From NCBI GenBank assembly GCA_903642215.1, contig CAHJWG010000002.1:248001-312000 (forward strand): DNA of 64,000 bases. Reading direction: 5' to 3'. Numbering within the stretch: position 1 is the first letter of the stretch; every line of letters begins with the position of its first letter. The notes under the pieces were generated by a model. The model ran no database searches. It had not been told where the DNA came from and saw only the letters and a list, made by a program, of their open reading frames with translations. The translations under genes and the position numbers were made by a program. Shown one piece after another: positions 8,806-17,765 of this stretch. The stretch is from Sphingobacteriaceae bacterium. Its GTDB lineage: Bacteria > Bacteroidota > Bacteroidia > Sphingobacteriales > Sphingobacteriaceae.

Positions 8806-9567
8806 CTAAAATTTTTCTGTTAAATGTTTCCAGTAACGCTTTGGTATATGTTGTAAATGCAGTTTTGTATTTTTCCGTGCCGGGATATTTACATGTTTAA
8901 AATAATCTTTCCATAATGCCTGGTACAGCATTTCATCCTCCGAATAAGAGGAAATAATGGTTTTGTTGTATTGCGTTCCCGAAGCAAAATCCAGCTGTAC
9001 AAATTCTACTTCGTTTAAATCATAATAAATGCCGTAAGCCCGTTTTAAATCGTAAATAATCCAGCGCTGATCTGCATACCTCTTCTTAAAATGTGGCAAA
9101 ATCAGCGGTAAAACATTAAAATCAGGTTCTACAGAAGCATAAAAAATACCGTCGGCCATTTTTTGAAAACGTACAAAAGCTTCCATCCGGTGCTTTTCCC
9201 GCCTTACCATTTTAATCACTTCCGAAACCCGGTTTACATATTTATTGCCATAATCACTTTCTACCGCTTCGCTGCTGCTAAAAGCGTAACGGATAAAACC
9301 CAGCAAATTATCTTCTTCGCCTAAAATTTCCGATAGATGTGCTGCATATAAACGCTGCACGCCGCCGGCCGAAAGCCGCTGTGTTAACCCTTTTAAAACG
9401 CGGTTTGCCTTGGCAGCATTAGAAGCGATGCTTCTTTTATCATCAAAAAAAACTTGTTGTGTTATCCCTTCGCGGCAAACTTTTACCAAACCTAATTTAT
9501 GTTCGTAAACTTCAAAAACCACCGTAAGCAAGCCTTCAAAAGTGCCGTCGTATTCTAAAATCGTCAT
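8806..9567 (-). CDS. TIGR03915-family putative DNA metabolism/repair protein
   Basis: The 253-residue protein starts MTILEYDGTFEGLLTVVFEVYE and has an FVRFQKMADGIFYASVEPDFNVLPLI block, the signature of the family that travels with the radical-SAM protein encoded just upstream. Family members end in, or resemble, a uracil-DNA-glycosylase-like linker (DUF4130), and the pair is predicted to act in DNA repair or modification, but the reaction has not been shown to my knowledge. Only one base separates it from the radical-SAM gene, so the two are co-transcribed. An exact dispersed-motif copy at 9428-9439 encodes DDKRSIAS within it. Confidence 0.85.
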   Translation of the reverse strand: MTILEYDGTFEGLLTVVFEVYEHKLGLVKVCREGITQQVFFDDKRSIASNAAKANRVLKGLTQRLSAGGVQRLYAAHLSEILGEEDNLLGFIRYAFSSSEAVESDYGNKYVNRVSEVIKMVRREKHRMEAFVRFQKMADGIFYASVEPDFNVLPLILPHFKKRYADQRWIIYDLKRAYGIYYDLNEVEFVQLDFASGTQYNKTIISSYSEDEMLYQALWKDYFKHVNIPARKNTKLHLQHIPKRYWKHLTEKF

Positions 9568-9568
9568 C

Positions 9569-10825
9569 TTAAAAAAGGCTTAACTGATTAGGTTTTTGCT
9601 TGAGATATTTGCTTTGAGATTCGGCCAGGATAAATTGTTTAATCTTCGTTCCGGATAATTCACGCCGCTCAAAATCCTGACTGTTGCAGGTAATGAAGTA
9701 ACGGGCGCGGTTAATCGCGATACCCATCGCTTTCAAATTTTCCCAGTTGAGTTTACCAAATTTCCGGGCACTAACCAACTTCTGTGCCGATTGTAATCCG
9801 ATTCCCGGCACACGCAAAATCATTTGTAAATCAGCTTTATTAATGTCAACCGGAAAATACTGCATATTACGGATCGCCCAGCTTAGTTTAGGGTCGATGT
9901 CCAGATCCAGATGCGGGTTTTGCTGATCAACAATTTCCCGCACATTAAAACCATAAAAACGCATCAGCCAATCGGCCTGATACAAACGGTTTTCGCGCAC
10001 CATCGGCACTGCAGAACTTAATCCCGGCAACCGATTATCATTACTCACCGGCACATAACCGGAATAATAAACCCGTTTTAAGTTAAAGGAATTGTAAAAA
10101 TGATTGGCCGTATATAAAATCTGCTGGTCGTTTTCCGGCGTGGCACCGATTACCATTTGGGTACTTTGCCCGGCCGGCGCAAAAAGCGGTGCTTTTTTAA
10201 ACAAGGTTTTTTCTTCTTTGCGGAGGATAATCTCGTTTTTGATAAAGTTCATCGGTTTGATCATATCCTTCTGGTTTTTATCCGGAGCCAATAATTTTAA
10301 ACCAGCTTCGGTGGGTAATTCCAGGTTTACGCTCAAACGATCTGCATATAAACCGGCTTCGCGCATCAATTCATCACTTGCGCCGGGAATGGATTTTAGG
10401 TGAATGTAGCCGTTAAATTTATGCTCGGTACGCAATTTTTTAGCGATGCGCACCAACCTTTCCATTGTATAATCAGCATCCTTAAAAATCCCGGAACTCA
10501 AAAATAAACCTTCAATATAATTACGGCGATAAAAGTTCATGGTTAAATCCACCACTTCCTGCACGGTAAAAGCAGCACGTTTAATGTCGTTGCTTTTCCG
10601 GGAAACACAATACGCGCAATCGAAAATACAATGGTTGGTCAGCAAAATTTTCAATAGCGAAACACAACGGCCGTCCTCGGTATAAGTGTGGCAAATACCG
10701 TTGCTGGCATCGCCCAAACCTTTATTGTCATTTTTACGCTTGCTGCCGCTGGATGCACAGGAAACATCATACTTGGCGGCATCTGCTAAAATGGAAAGTT
10801 TTTCTCTGATCCGTTCATCATTCAT
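9569..10825 (-). CDS. Putative DNA modification/repair radical SAM protein (TIGR03916)
   Basis: The 418-residue protein has a radical-SAM cluster C66-x3-C70-x2-C73 (CIFDCAYC) and extra N-terminal cysteines at 23, 45 and 54. A helix-hairpin-helix DNA-binding motif (ILRVPGIGLQSAQKLVSAR) lies near 337-356. The combination of a 4Fe-4S radical enzyme and a DNA-binding HhH supports a DNA lesion-processing role, which is the family prediction and is not proven. It starts with ATG and leads a two-gene operon with the TIGR03915 partner. A strong palindrome (10832-10856) lies directly upstream, shared with the divergent peroxide-resistance gene ohr. Confidence 0.88.
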   Translation of the reverse strand: MNDERIREKLSILADAAKYDVSCASSGSKRKNDNKGLGDASNGICHTYTEDGRCVSLLKILLTNHCIFDCAYCVSRKSNDIKRAAFTVQEVVDLTMNFYRRNYIEGLFLSSGIFKDADYTMERLVRIAKKLRTEHKFNGYIHLKSIPGASDELMREAGLYADRLSVNLELPTEAGLKLLAPDKNQKDMIKPMNFIKNEIILRKEEKTLFKKAPLFAPAGQSTQMVIGATPENDQQILYTANHFYNSFNLKRVYYSGYVPVSNDNRLPGLSSAVPMVRENRLYQADWLMRFYGFNVREIVDQQNPHLDLDIDPKLSWAIRNMQYFPVDINKADLQMILRVPGIGLQSAQKLVSARKFGKLNWENLKAMGIAINRARYFITCNSQDFERRELSGTKIKQFILAESQSKYLKQKPNQLSLF

Positions 10826-10831
10826 GCAGCT

Positions 10832-10856
10832 AAATTACTAAAGTAATTAGTAATTT
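10832..10856. promoter_or_regulatory. Operator-like palindrome between the repair operon and ohr
   Basis: Perfect arms AAATTACTA (10832-10840) and TAGTAATTT (10848-10856) flank a 7-base spacer. A second perfect palindrome, ATTACT-AA-AGTAAT (10834-10847), overlaps it. The position in a 93-base divergent intergenic region and the symmetry suggest a dimeric repressor site, possibly of MarR/OhrR type; the regulator is not in the window. Confidence 0.5.
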
Positions 10857-10918
10857 GTTTCATCAAAATCAAACAAAAGTTTTAAACATTGCGTTATCCG
10901 TTCAAAAAATAAAAAGAA

Positions 10919-11332
10919 ATGGAAACATTATATACAGCAGTTGTAACTGCAAAAGGCGGCCGCGAAGGCACGGTAAAATCTGCTGACGGCGTGATCGATT
11001 TACAATTGAAAAAACCGGTAGAAATGGGTGGCGAAGCCGGATATGCTAATCCCGAATTACTTTTTGCCGCTGCCTGGGGAAGCTGTTATTTAGGTGCTTT
11101 AGGTTCTGTAGGCAAGCGCGATAACGTGGATGTGAGCGAAGCAACTGTTGATGTGCATATCGGTTTTAACCAGGAAAGTGCGGCATCTTATGCTTTATCG
11201 GCAGAATTGCATGTGCATATTCCGGGAATTGAAGTTGAGCAGGCACAAAAACTGGCGGATGCGGCGCACAAAGGTTGCCCGTATTCTAAAGCAACCCGCG
11301 GCAACGTAGAAACTAAAATAATTGCAGAATAA
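10919..11332 (+). CDS. ohr: Organic hydroperoxide resistance protein (Ohr/OsmC family)
   Basis: The 137-residue protein is a thiol peroxidase that reduces organic peroxides in the cytoplasm. Both catalytic cysteines are visible: C56 in AAAWGSCYLGAL and C120 in AAHKGCPYSKATRGNV, and the latter motif places it in the Ohr branch of OsmC. Length and start (METLYTAVVTAKGGREG) fit the family. It is divergent from the radical-SAM repair operon with a palindrome in the shared upstream region, so the two may respond to the same oxidative signal. A rho-independent terminator follows at 11351-11380. Confidence 0.93.
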   Translation: METLYTAVVTAKGGREGTVKSADGVIDLQLKKPVEMGGEAGYANPELLFAAAWGSCYLGALGSVGKRDNVDVSEATVDVHIGFNQESAASYALSAELHVHIPGIEVEQAQKLADAAHKGCPYSKATRGNVETKIIAE

Positions 11333-11350
11333 GCTTTTATTTGATACATG

Positions 11351-11380
11351 AAAAGCCGGCAACCTTTGTCGGCTTTTTTT
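11351..11380 (+). terminator. Rho-independent terminator of ohr
   Basis: Stem AAAAGCCGGC pairs with GTCGGCTTTT around a seven-base loop, followed by a T run. Confidence 0.85.
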
Positions 11381-11423
11381 ATGTCTGTTTATGAAAGATT
11401 AAACTGGTAATTATATTAATTGA

Positions 11424-11435
11424 ATGCTTCTTTTA
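11424..11435 (-). repeat. Dispersed motif copy TAAAAGAAGYAT (intergenic)
   Basis: Exact reverse-orientation copy between convergent ohr and truA. Its flank completes a perfect TTTTACCGGTAAAA palindrome (11431-11444). Confidence 0.9.
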
Positions 11436-11503
11436 CCGGTAAAAAAACAAGATTGATAAAAGATAATTTTTTAAATAAGTACAAGTATCCCCCTGTTATA
11501 CTT

Positions 11504-12277
11504 TCACAAAAATAATATTTCTCCTTTGTTTGGAAGATCCAAAAAAGGATAAGAAACTTTAGAAAGATGCAAACCTTGCGGATAAGCAAGATCCAGGATC
11601 AGCGGTGTTTCTTTGCTGATCAGGTGAAATTCAAATTCATCTGTACTCATCGTTCCGGATCCGATCTTTAATAATTTTCCAACGATAATTCTAATCATTT
11701 TACTTAAAAACCGGTTGGCAGCTATTTGGATCCGAAAAAACTTTTCACTTTCATCAACATACAATTCAGCCGAACTTACTTTGCAGATAGTATGTTCATA
11801 CTTTGCCGGCGAAGTGCAAAAAGCATGATAATCCTGATATAAAAGCAGTAATTGTAAAGCTTTATTTACATTTTCGATGTTAAAATTTTTTAACCGGTAA
11901 AAAGAGCTTGTTGTACTTAAAAATGGATTTTTGTAAGTATGGATCAGGTAATCATATCTTCGTAAATAAGCATCAAAACGGGCATGTTGATGACTTGCAA
12001 CCTGGATAATATTGAAAACAGAAATATCAGCCGGAAGTGCTTTGTTTAACCTGAAAAGGAGTTCATCCGTATTGGTAATCAGTACATCTGCATGGAAAAA
12101 GAACTGGCTTGCATGTACACCGGCATCGGTCCTGCCGCAACCGTTTATAGTTATCGGTACTTTTAAAACCTGACTTAACTTTGTTTCTAAAACCTGCTGG
12201 ACTGTTGTTGTATTCGGGTGTTTTTGCCAGCCGCTGTAAGCTGTTCCAAGATAAGCAATATGGAAAAAATACCTCAA
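11504..12277 (-). CDS. truA: tRNA pseudouridine(38-40) synthase TruA
   Basis: The 257-residue enzyme isomerises uridines 38-40 in the tRNA anticodon arm. The start MRYFFHIAYLGTAYSGWQ and the catalytic motif GCGRTDAGVHA (catalytic Asp in RTDAG, about residue 52) are clear. The C-terminal half has the expected NRFLSKMIRIIVG block. The start codon read here is TTG, eight bases after the stop of the upstream deacetylase gene; no upstream ATG fits the family N-terminus. The tight spacing implies translational coupling with the deacetylase. Confidence 0.93.
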   Translation of the reverse strand: MRYFFHIAYLGTAYSGWQKHPNTTTVQQVLETKLSQVLKVPITINGCGRTDAGVHASQFFFHADVLITNTDELLFRLNKALPADISVFNIIQVASHQHARFDAYLRRYDYLIHTYKNPFLSTTSSFYRLKNFNIENVNKALQLLLLYQDYHAFCTSPAKYEHTICKVSSAELYVDESEKFFRIQIAANRFLSKMIRIIVGKLLKIGSGTMSTDEFEFHLISKETPLILDLAYPQGLHLSKVSYPFLDLPNKGEILFL

Positions 12278-12285
12278 CTTGTATA

Positions 12286-13437
12286 CTAAACTTTTTGCAG
12301 TAACTTTGATTTAATAAATAATACCTGCTTTTTAAATAATAAAAACTTTTGGTTAAGTGTTAACTCATTTTTAACTTGTAAGTTGTGGTTTGCAAATTTA
12401 AAAATAGCAGCCTGCCTGATAAATTGCGCTTGTGAAGTTAACTTACCATGATTAACAGATAAATAATTTCCATTGGTACAACGCAGTATAACCCCGTTTG
12501 CGTTAACCGGTATTAAATCAAAAGTTTCATTTTCAGTTATGATTATTTTATTTGCCAGTACAACTTCAAAAGTTTTATCGCCGCCGGTACTAAAATATAA
12601 ATTATTTGCTGCTTTTACGGCAACTTTTCCATAACCTAAATCTTCCAATTGTAATAAATTATTGGGGTTGCCCGGCTTACCTTCAACTTCCAAATCAAAC
12701 TCATTAATTAAAGAAATGTATTTTCCTTTTTTGTTGTGTAAAGTAAAGACAAGTTTTTCTGCAGCTATTTTTTTTACCGATTCAATTTCATCCAAACGAA
12801 TAAACTTGTATCCAAGTTCCAACAATTGCGGAATCAGAATTTTTAATAAATCTAATGTTTGGTTTTTCGGTTTTACTACATCCATATCCGCAATATCATC
12901 GTGCATTACGATAATACCACGGCCTTCACGTTCAATATCTGTTAAATAACGTTCGGCAGCATCTGTAACCAGCCAGTTATTTTGCCAGTAATAGCAATCT
13001 ACACCGGCAATTTCCCAATGAAAAGGGCCGATATGGTTAAGCGTTAAGATGCTTTGATTCAGTTCGTTTGCAACTTCTGCCGACCATTTACCATAAGGTG
13101 CCCGGAAATATATATTCGGACTATCGACATAAGGTTTTATGATGGTATCGGTACGCAACACCTGATCCAGCACATTTCCGTCTGCAGAAACATAATAAGG
13201 CATATCCGGGTGCTCAAAAGTATGATTACCAATTAAATGGTTCATCTGCTTTAACTGCAGTAAAATTTCCGGGTGATGGTAAGCGTATTTTCCAACTACA
13301 AAAAATGTAGCTTTTATGTGATGTTCAAAAAGGAAACGGGCAATTTCGGGAGTGTGGATTCCCGGGCCGTCATCAAAGGTGAGGCAAAGTGTTTTATCGG
13401 GAAGTTCTGTTCCGTTAAGAGAATTGGACTGATACAA
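12286..13437 (-). CDS. Polysaccharide deacetylase with a C-terminal fascin-like region
   Basis: The N-terminal half (about 10-220) is a NodB-type deacetylase: TFDDGPG (Asp 22/23), the zinc-binding GNHTFEHP (His 72, His 76) and FRAPYGKWS. These enzymes remove N- or O-acetyl groups from peptidoglycan or exopolysaccharide. The C-terminal 160 residues are unlike the usual deacetylase and show repeated GKYISL / NNLYFST / GNYLSV units, as in fascin-like beta-trefoils, which could bind glycans. No signal peptide is visible. The start read here is TTG, giving MYQSNSLNG; the true start is uncertain. It sits between truA and a glycosyltransferase on the same strand. Confidence 0.8.
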   Translation of the reverse strand: MYQSNSLNGTELPDKTLCLTFDDGPGIHTPEIARFLFEHHIKATFFVVGKYAYHHPEILLQLKQMNHLIGNHTFEHPDMPYYVSADGNVLDQVLRTDTIIKPYVDSPNIYFRAPYGKWSAEVANELNQSILTLNHIGPFHWEIAGVDCYYWQNNWLVTDAAERYLTDIEREGRGIIVMHDDIADMDVVKPKNQTLDLLKILIPQLLELGYKFIRLDEIESVKKIAAEKLVFTLHNKKGKYISLINEFDLEVEGKPGNPNNLLQLEDLGYGKVAVKAANNLYFSTGGDKTFEVVLANKIIITENETFDLIPVNANGVILRCTNGNYLSVNHGKLTSQAQFIRQAAIFKFANHNLQVKNELTLNQKFLLFKKQVLFIKSKLLQKV

Positions 13438-13472
13438 GTTTGAATTGTAAAGTTTGAATTGTATATTACTGA

Positions 13473-14459
13473 TTATTCAAAAATAGACAAATATTTTTGC
13501 GCAACAACCTGCTTTTTGTAATTGCTTAAATATTGTTTTATCTCGTTTGTATTATAATTTGGCTGGTTGTTATTTTGCAATACTTCTTTTAACAGGCAAT
13601 TTAATTGTTGTACGTTTCCGGGTTCAAATAGTTTACCAAAATTGCCTGCAGCTTCTGCCAAACCACCGGCATCTGCCGCAATAATTTTGCATCCGCAGGC
13701 CAATCCTTCTAACACAACGATACCAAAACCTTCTTTGGTTTTAGATGGAACTATCAAAACTTTATGCTGATTTAATATTGTAGCAATATCAGCACTATCC
13801 AAAGTTCCGGCAAAATTGATTTGATCCGTTAAGCAAAGTTTCTCTGCCAGCAGCTTCAATTTCTCCATTTCCGGGCCGTCGCCTATAATTGTTAATTTAA
13901 AAGCTTGATTTAAACCTGCACAAGCTTTAATTAAAATATCACAACCTTTTTGCGAAACTAAACGGCCAACAAAAACAAAATCCAAAGTTCGTTCTACAAA
14001 ATTTTGTGTGGTAAAAACAGCATCATCATAACAGTTGTAAATAATTTCTGAAGAGGTGTGCAATGATTTGGCAACACTTTTACTTACAGAAATATTTTTG
14101 GTTGAAAACTTGATCAGGAATAATTTTAACAGCGATAAAAAATTAATGCTTCTGGTAAGTGAAAAATCATTTTGAGAAACAATCCATTTTTTACGCGGAT
14201 TAATTAACAGCGGCCAAATTCCTTTTAAAGAAATATTGGGCATATAATAAACATCACACCATAAAAACAGCCTGATAGTTTTTAAAAAATCGGGAGCATA
14301 ATATATTTTAATATCTTTTATCGGCTTGTCTTGTTTTTGAAAAGTGATCACTTTAACCTCGTGTCCTTCCTTAATAAACTCTTTACTTAGATTAAGTGTT
14401 AAATTTTCAATTCCGCCTAAAACAGGATAAAAAACTGTACTAAAAATTAAAATACGCAT
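13473..14459 (-). CDS. Glycosyltransferase family 4 (GT-B fold)
   Basis: The 328-residue protein has the N-terminal PVLGGIENLTLNLSKEF glycine-rich loop and the C-terminal nucleotide-sugar-binding half: FVGRLVSQKGCDILIKA, IIGDGPEMEKL, and the EX7E-type KTKEGFGIVVLEGLACG near 250. It transfers a sugar, probably to a surface glycan or lipid carrier at the inner face of the membrane. The donor and acceptor cannot be told. It is the first gene of a same-strand group with the deacetylase and truA (35-base gap). Confidence 0.88.
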   Translation of the reverse strand: MRILIFSTVFYPVLGGIENLTLNLSKEFIKEGHEVKVITFQKQDKPIKDIKIYYAPDFLKTIRLFLWCDVYYMPNISLKGIWPLLINPRKKWIVSQNDFSLTRSINFLSLLKLFLIKFSTKNISVSKSVAKSLHTSSEIIYNCYDDAVFTTQNFVERTLDFVFVGRLVSQKGCDILIKACAGLNQAFKLTIIGDGPEMEKLKLLAEKLCLTDQINFAGTLDSADIATILNQHKVLIVPSKTKEGFGIVVLEGLACGCKIIAADAGGLAEAAGNFGKLFEPGNVQQLNCLLKEVLQNNNQPNYNTNEIKQYLSNYKKQVVAQKYLSIFE

Positions 14460-14681
14460 AGCATAACAAAAAGTATTTTGCTGATATATAACAATTTACA
14501 ATTATTAAAAACCTATTTAGAGTTTAAATATAATTAATTGTTATTACATATTTGCTATTAATTTCTTCTTTTTCGGCTTTTGATAAATTCTAAACCATAG
14601 ATGATTTTTAAATTTAATTAGATTAATTCTACACAAATAATTGTTTTTTACGGATATTTGTGCCGTACTATTACCGCCCGA

Positions 14682-14840
14682 ATGAATTCTGATAAATATC
14701 AATTTCCTGAAGAAAAAGTTATTTTTTTTGATGCTATAGAAAGTAAGATACTAAGCTCGTTTCAGTTTGAGTGCGCTTTTAAATCATGCTGCGAAAAATA
14801 TAAAAAAGGCAAACGCTGCAAAAAATGCCCGAAAAAGTAG
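14682..14840 (+). CDS. Small Cys- and Lys-rich protein
   Basis: A 52-residue protein starting MNSDKYQFPEEKVIFFDAI, with FECAFKSCCEKYKKGKRC and a CKKCPKK tail; five cysteines fall in the last 20 residues or so. An in-frame TTG lies 24 bases earlier at 14658, but the ATG at 14682 is preferred. I do not recognise a named family, although similar short Cys/Lys-rich proteins occur in Bacteroidota. The cysteine spacing suggests metal binding. It stands alone, convergent with mutS2, with 24 bases between the two stop codons. The 222-base gap before it is AT-rich and holds no other gene I can see. Confidence 0.55.
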   Translation: MNSDKYQFPEEKVIFFDAIESKILSSFQFECAFKSCCEKYKKGKRCKKCPKK

Positions 14841-14863
14841 CTGGAAAACTGATTGCCTGGTAC

Positions 14864-17221
14864 TTATTTTAAGTAAACGTAAGTAATTCCGTCTCCGCCT
14901 CTATCTGCATGTTCATCTTCAATATGGCTTACTTCGCTGTATTTTTTAAGATAATCTCGAATCAATTTACGTAAAATACCGTCGCCTTTTCCGTGGATAA
15001 TTTTTAAACTGCCCACACTCATCATGATCGCACGATCAAAATATTTTTCGATTTCATATAACGCTTCTTCACCGCGTTTGCCGCGTACGTCAATTTCCGG
15101 ACTAAATCCTGCCGTATCATTTAAAGCTGGATTGTAAGATCTTCGGATTTCTTTCGGAACTTCTTTTTTAGCTATTTTCTGTACTTTTTTACGTTTGGCA
15201 ACCGTGCGTAAATCGCCGATAGAAATAATCACATTATCGCGTGCCAACTCAATAACCTGGCCCATTGTTTCAGAATCGGTAAGTTTTACCCAATCGCCAA
15301 CCTGCAAATCCGGTACTTCTTTTACAGGTATAATTTCTGGCTTAACCGTATTTTTTTGTAATTCGCGCTGGAGGTTTTCGCGCAGGTTACGGGTAGTTTC
15401 TTTATCAGCATTACTGCTTTTAATTTCCGAAATCGTATTTTCAACTAATTTATTAGCATCCTGGATAATTGTTTTTGCCTGTAATTTTGCTTCGCGAAGC
15501 AAAACTTTTTTGTTTTCTTCCAGGTAACTTTTCAATTCCTCATTCTCTTTTAATAAAATACCGGCTTTTCGCTCCTGTTTTTGCAGGTTGAGTTTTGCAT
15601 CCAGCACTTCTTTTTTATCGCGCTCCAAATCGATCAGCAACGTATCAACTTTTTTCTGGTTAACACCGATTTTATTTTTTGCCGAATTGATTACATAACC
15701 GGGCAAGCCAATTTTTTGTGCAATCTCAAACGCATAAGAACTTCCGGGTTTGCCAACTTCTAAAATGTACATTGGCCGAAGCTGCAAATTATCAAACAGC
15801 ATCGAGGCATTTTCCAATCCGCTGGTATCGCTTGCAAACAATTTTAAATTAGAATAATGTGTGGTGATAACGCCTTTTACTTTCTTTTGATTGAGGGATT
15901 CCAGCACGGCTTCGGCAATCGGGCCGCCAAATTGCGGATCGGTTCCGGTGCCGAATTCATCGATTAAAATAAGCGTTTTGCTATCGGCCATCTCCACAAA
16001 ATATTTCATTTTTGACAGATGTGCGCTGTAAGTACTCAAATCACTTTCGATAGATTGATCGTCGCCAATGTCTGAGAAAATCTGCCTGAAAACTCCGATT
16101 TCGCTTTGCTCGGCAGCCGGAATCAACAATCCGGCCTGAACCATCAGTTGCAGCAAACCAACCGTTTTCATACAAACCGATTTTCCGCCGGCATTTGGAC
16201 CGGAAACTACAATAATTCGGTCGGTTTCATCAATCCTGATATTTAGCGGAACCACACTTTTTTGCTCTTTTTTATATGATAAAAGAAGCAAAGGATGGCT
16301 GGCGTTGATCAGGTTTACGCGCATTTCAGGAACCAGGATTGGCATTTCTGCTTCAACATCTAAAGCAAATAAAGCTTTTGCACGCACAAAATCCAGCTTG
16401 GTTAACAAGCCGTGATAAGAAATCAGGATCGGAACATAAGGCCGCAGTTCATCGGTTAACAAAGTCAGGATTTTGATAATTTCCCTTCTTCGTTCAAATT
16501 CCAGATCGCGCACTTTATTATTCAGCGTAAAAACTTCTTCCGGTTCCACGTAAACCGTTTGCCCGGACGAAGATTCATCATGAATAAAACCTTTCAGTTT
16601 TCGCTTATTTTCCGAAAGCAGCGGAATACACAAACGGCCATCACGAATAGTTAAAGAGCCGTCCGCCGTCCAGCCATTATTCCCTGCGTTTTTAAAAATC
16701 TGTTCGATGGTTTTGCGTGCCGCCTGCTCAGCCTGCGCAATGCCGGAAGTAATATCCTGCAATTCGCGCGAAGCATTGGGCCTGATTTTTCCTTTCGGAT
16801 CCAGCACACGGTCAATCGCTTTTAAAATATTTTTTTCAATCGGCAAATGCTCAAACAAAGCTTCCAAATTTGGATACAAACCTGCGCGATCATTAAAATA
16901 AGCCAGCACCGCAAAAACCGTAATCAGCGATTGCTGCATCTGGAAAAATTCTTCTTCAGATAAAAAAGCACCTTCCAGGCGTACTTTTTTTGCCAGTGAT
17001 TTTAGGTCATGGAAATTGCTGATCGGCAGAGCCGTATCGTTGGTTAAAATATTTTTAAACTCGGCAGTTTGTCGTAAAAACTTCTGTATCTGGTCAAAGT
17101 TGTTCATCACCTGGATTTTATCAACCATTTCCTGGCCCATAATACTCAGGCATTTGGCTTTAATCAGTTGTTTTATTTCGGTAAAACCCAGTTTATCTTC
17201 ACTGTTTTTGGGATAGATCAT
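14864..17221 (-). CDS. mutS2: Endonuclease MutS2
   Basis: The 785-residue protein belongs to the MutS2 branch, linked to recombination control and to rescue of collided ribosomes, and not to mismatch repair. Visible parts are the core and lever helices (about 1-320), the ATPase with Walker A GPNAGGKS (341-348) and Walker B LILIDEFGTGTDP, a long coiled coil (about 515-620), and a C-terminal Smr nuclease domain with IDVRGKRGEEAL and LKIIHGKGDGILR. No mismatch-sensing Phe-x-Glu domain is present, as expected. An 11-base copy of the dispersed motif (16280-16290) encodes LLLLSYK. The downstream gene is a DUF4296 lipoprotein on its 5' side. Confidence 0.95.
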   Translation of the reverse strand: MIYPKNSEDKLGFTEIKQLIKAKCLSIMGQEMVDKIQVMNNFDQIQKFLRQTAEFKNILTNDTALPISNFHDLKSLAKKVRLEGAFLSEEEFFQMQQSLITVFAVLAYFNDRAGLYPNLEALFEHLPIEKNILKAIDRVLDPKGKIRPNASRELQDITSGIAQAEQAARKTIEQIFKNAGNNGWTADGSLTIRDGRLCIPLLSENKRKLKGFIHDESSSGQTVYVEPEEVFTLNNKVRDLEFERRREIIKILTLLTDELRPYVPILISYHGLLTKLDFVRAKALFALDVEAEMPILVPEMRVNLINASHPLLLLSYKKEQKSVVPLNIRIDETDRIIVVSGPNAGGKSVCMKTVGLLQLMVQAGLLIPAAEQSEIGVFRQIFSDIGDDQSIESDLSTYSAHLSKMKYFVEMADSKTLILIDEFGTGTDPQFGGPIAEAVLESLNQKKVKGVITTHYSNLKLFASDTSGLENASMLFDNLQLRPMYILEVGKPGSSYAFEIAQKIGLPGYVINSAKNKIGVNQKKVDTLLIDLERDKKEVLDAKLNLQKQERKAGILLKENEELKSYLEENKKVLLREAKLQAKTIIQDANKLVENTISEIKSSNADKETTRNLRENLQRELQKNTVKPEIIPVKEVPDLQVGDWVKLTDSETMGQVIELARDNVIISIGDLRTVAKRKKVQKIAKKEVPKEIRRSYNPALNDTAGFSPEIDVRGKRGEEALYEIEKYFDRAIMMSVGSLKIIHGKGDGILRKLIRDYLKKYSEVSHIEDEHADRGGDGITYVYLK

Positions 17222-17259
17222 TCAAATTATTTGTGGTTCGCAAATCGTTTTTGCTGCAA

Positions 17260-17724
17260 TTACTTTTTTGGTTTCAATTTTTGTACTCTTTTTACAGCGT
17301 CTTTTTTGGCAGAATCAATTTTGGAAATTTTAGCCAAAGAATCCGTTCTTTTTTTACTTAGCTTAACTTCTTCGGCAGCATTCCGTTTGGTAATCGAATC
17401 CTGTTTTGCCTTTAACCGGTCAGAAACAGCTTTGTAAATGTTGTTCATCTGCTCCAAATGAACAGAATAATACTGAAAGCTTTTTTTAAACTTACCAGAA
17501 TCTACCTGATACTTTTTAAAAATAGCCGCATACAAACCGTTGGCACGATAACTCAAACTATCCGGAACTTGCGGCCCAACGCTTAAATAGCCATCCGCCA
17601 AATGGATATCTATCAAAAGCGGGATCATTTTTTCTTCTCCGATCAAACTATCCGGAACGGAATCGCGATGGCAGGCAGCCAAAACAAGCAGGAATAAAGA
17701 AAACAGGATATTATAAAAACGCAT
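17260..17724 (-). CDS. DUF4296 lipoprotein
   Basis: The 154-residue protein begins MRFYNILFSLFLLVLAACHRD, with a lipobox (LAAC) for lipidation and export. DUF4296 core features follow: LIDIHLADGYLS and FKKSFQYYSVHLEQMNNIY. The C-terminus is a charged, Lys-rich coiled coil. Function is unknown; the family is confined to Bacteroidota and is often found near yggS, as here (divergent, 41 bases apart). An ATG 18 bases upstream is possible but would put charged residues before the signal peptide. Confidence 0.85.
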   Translation of the reverse strand: MRFYNILFSLFLLVLAACHRDSVPDSLIGEEKMIPLLIDIHLADGYLSVGPQVPDSLSYRANGLYAAIFKKYQVDSGKFKKSFQYYSVHLEQMNNIYKAVSDRLKAKQDSITKRNAAEEVKLSKKRTDSLAKISKIDSAKKDAVKRVQKLKPKK

Positions 17725-17765
17725 TATGTAATTTAGCAGCAATTTGAGGTTAAAATTACGGATTA

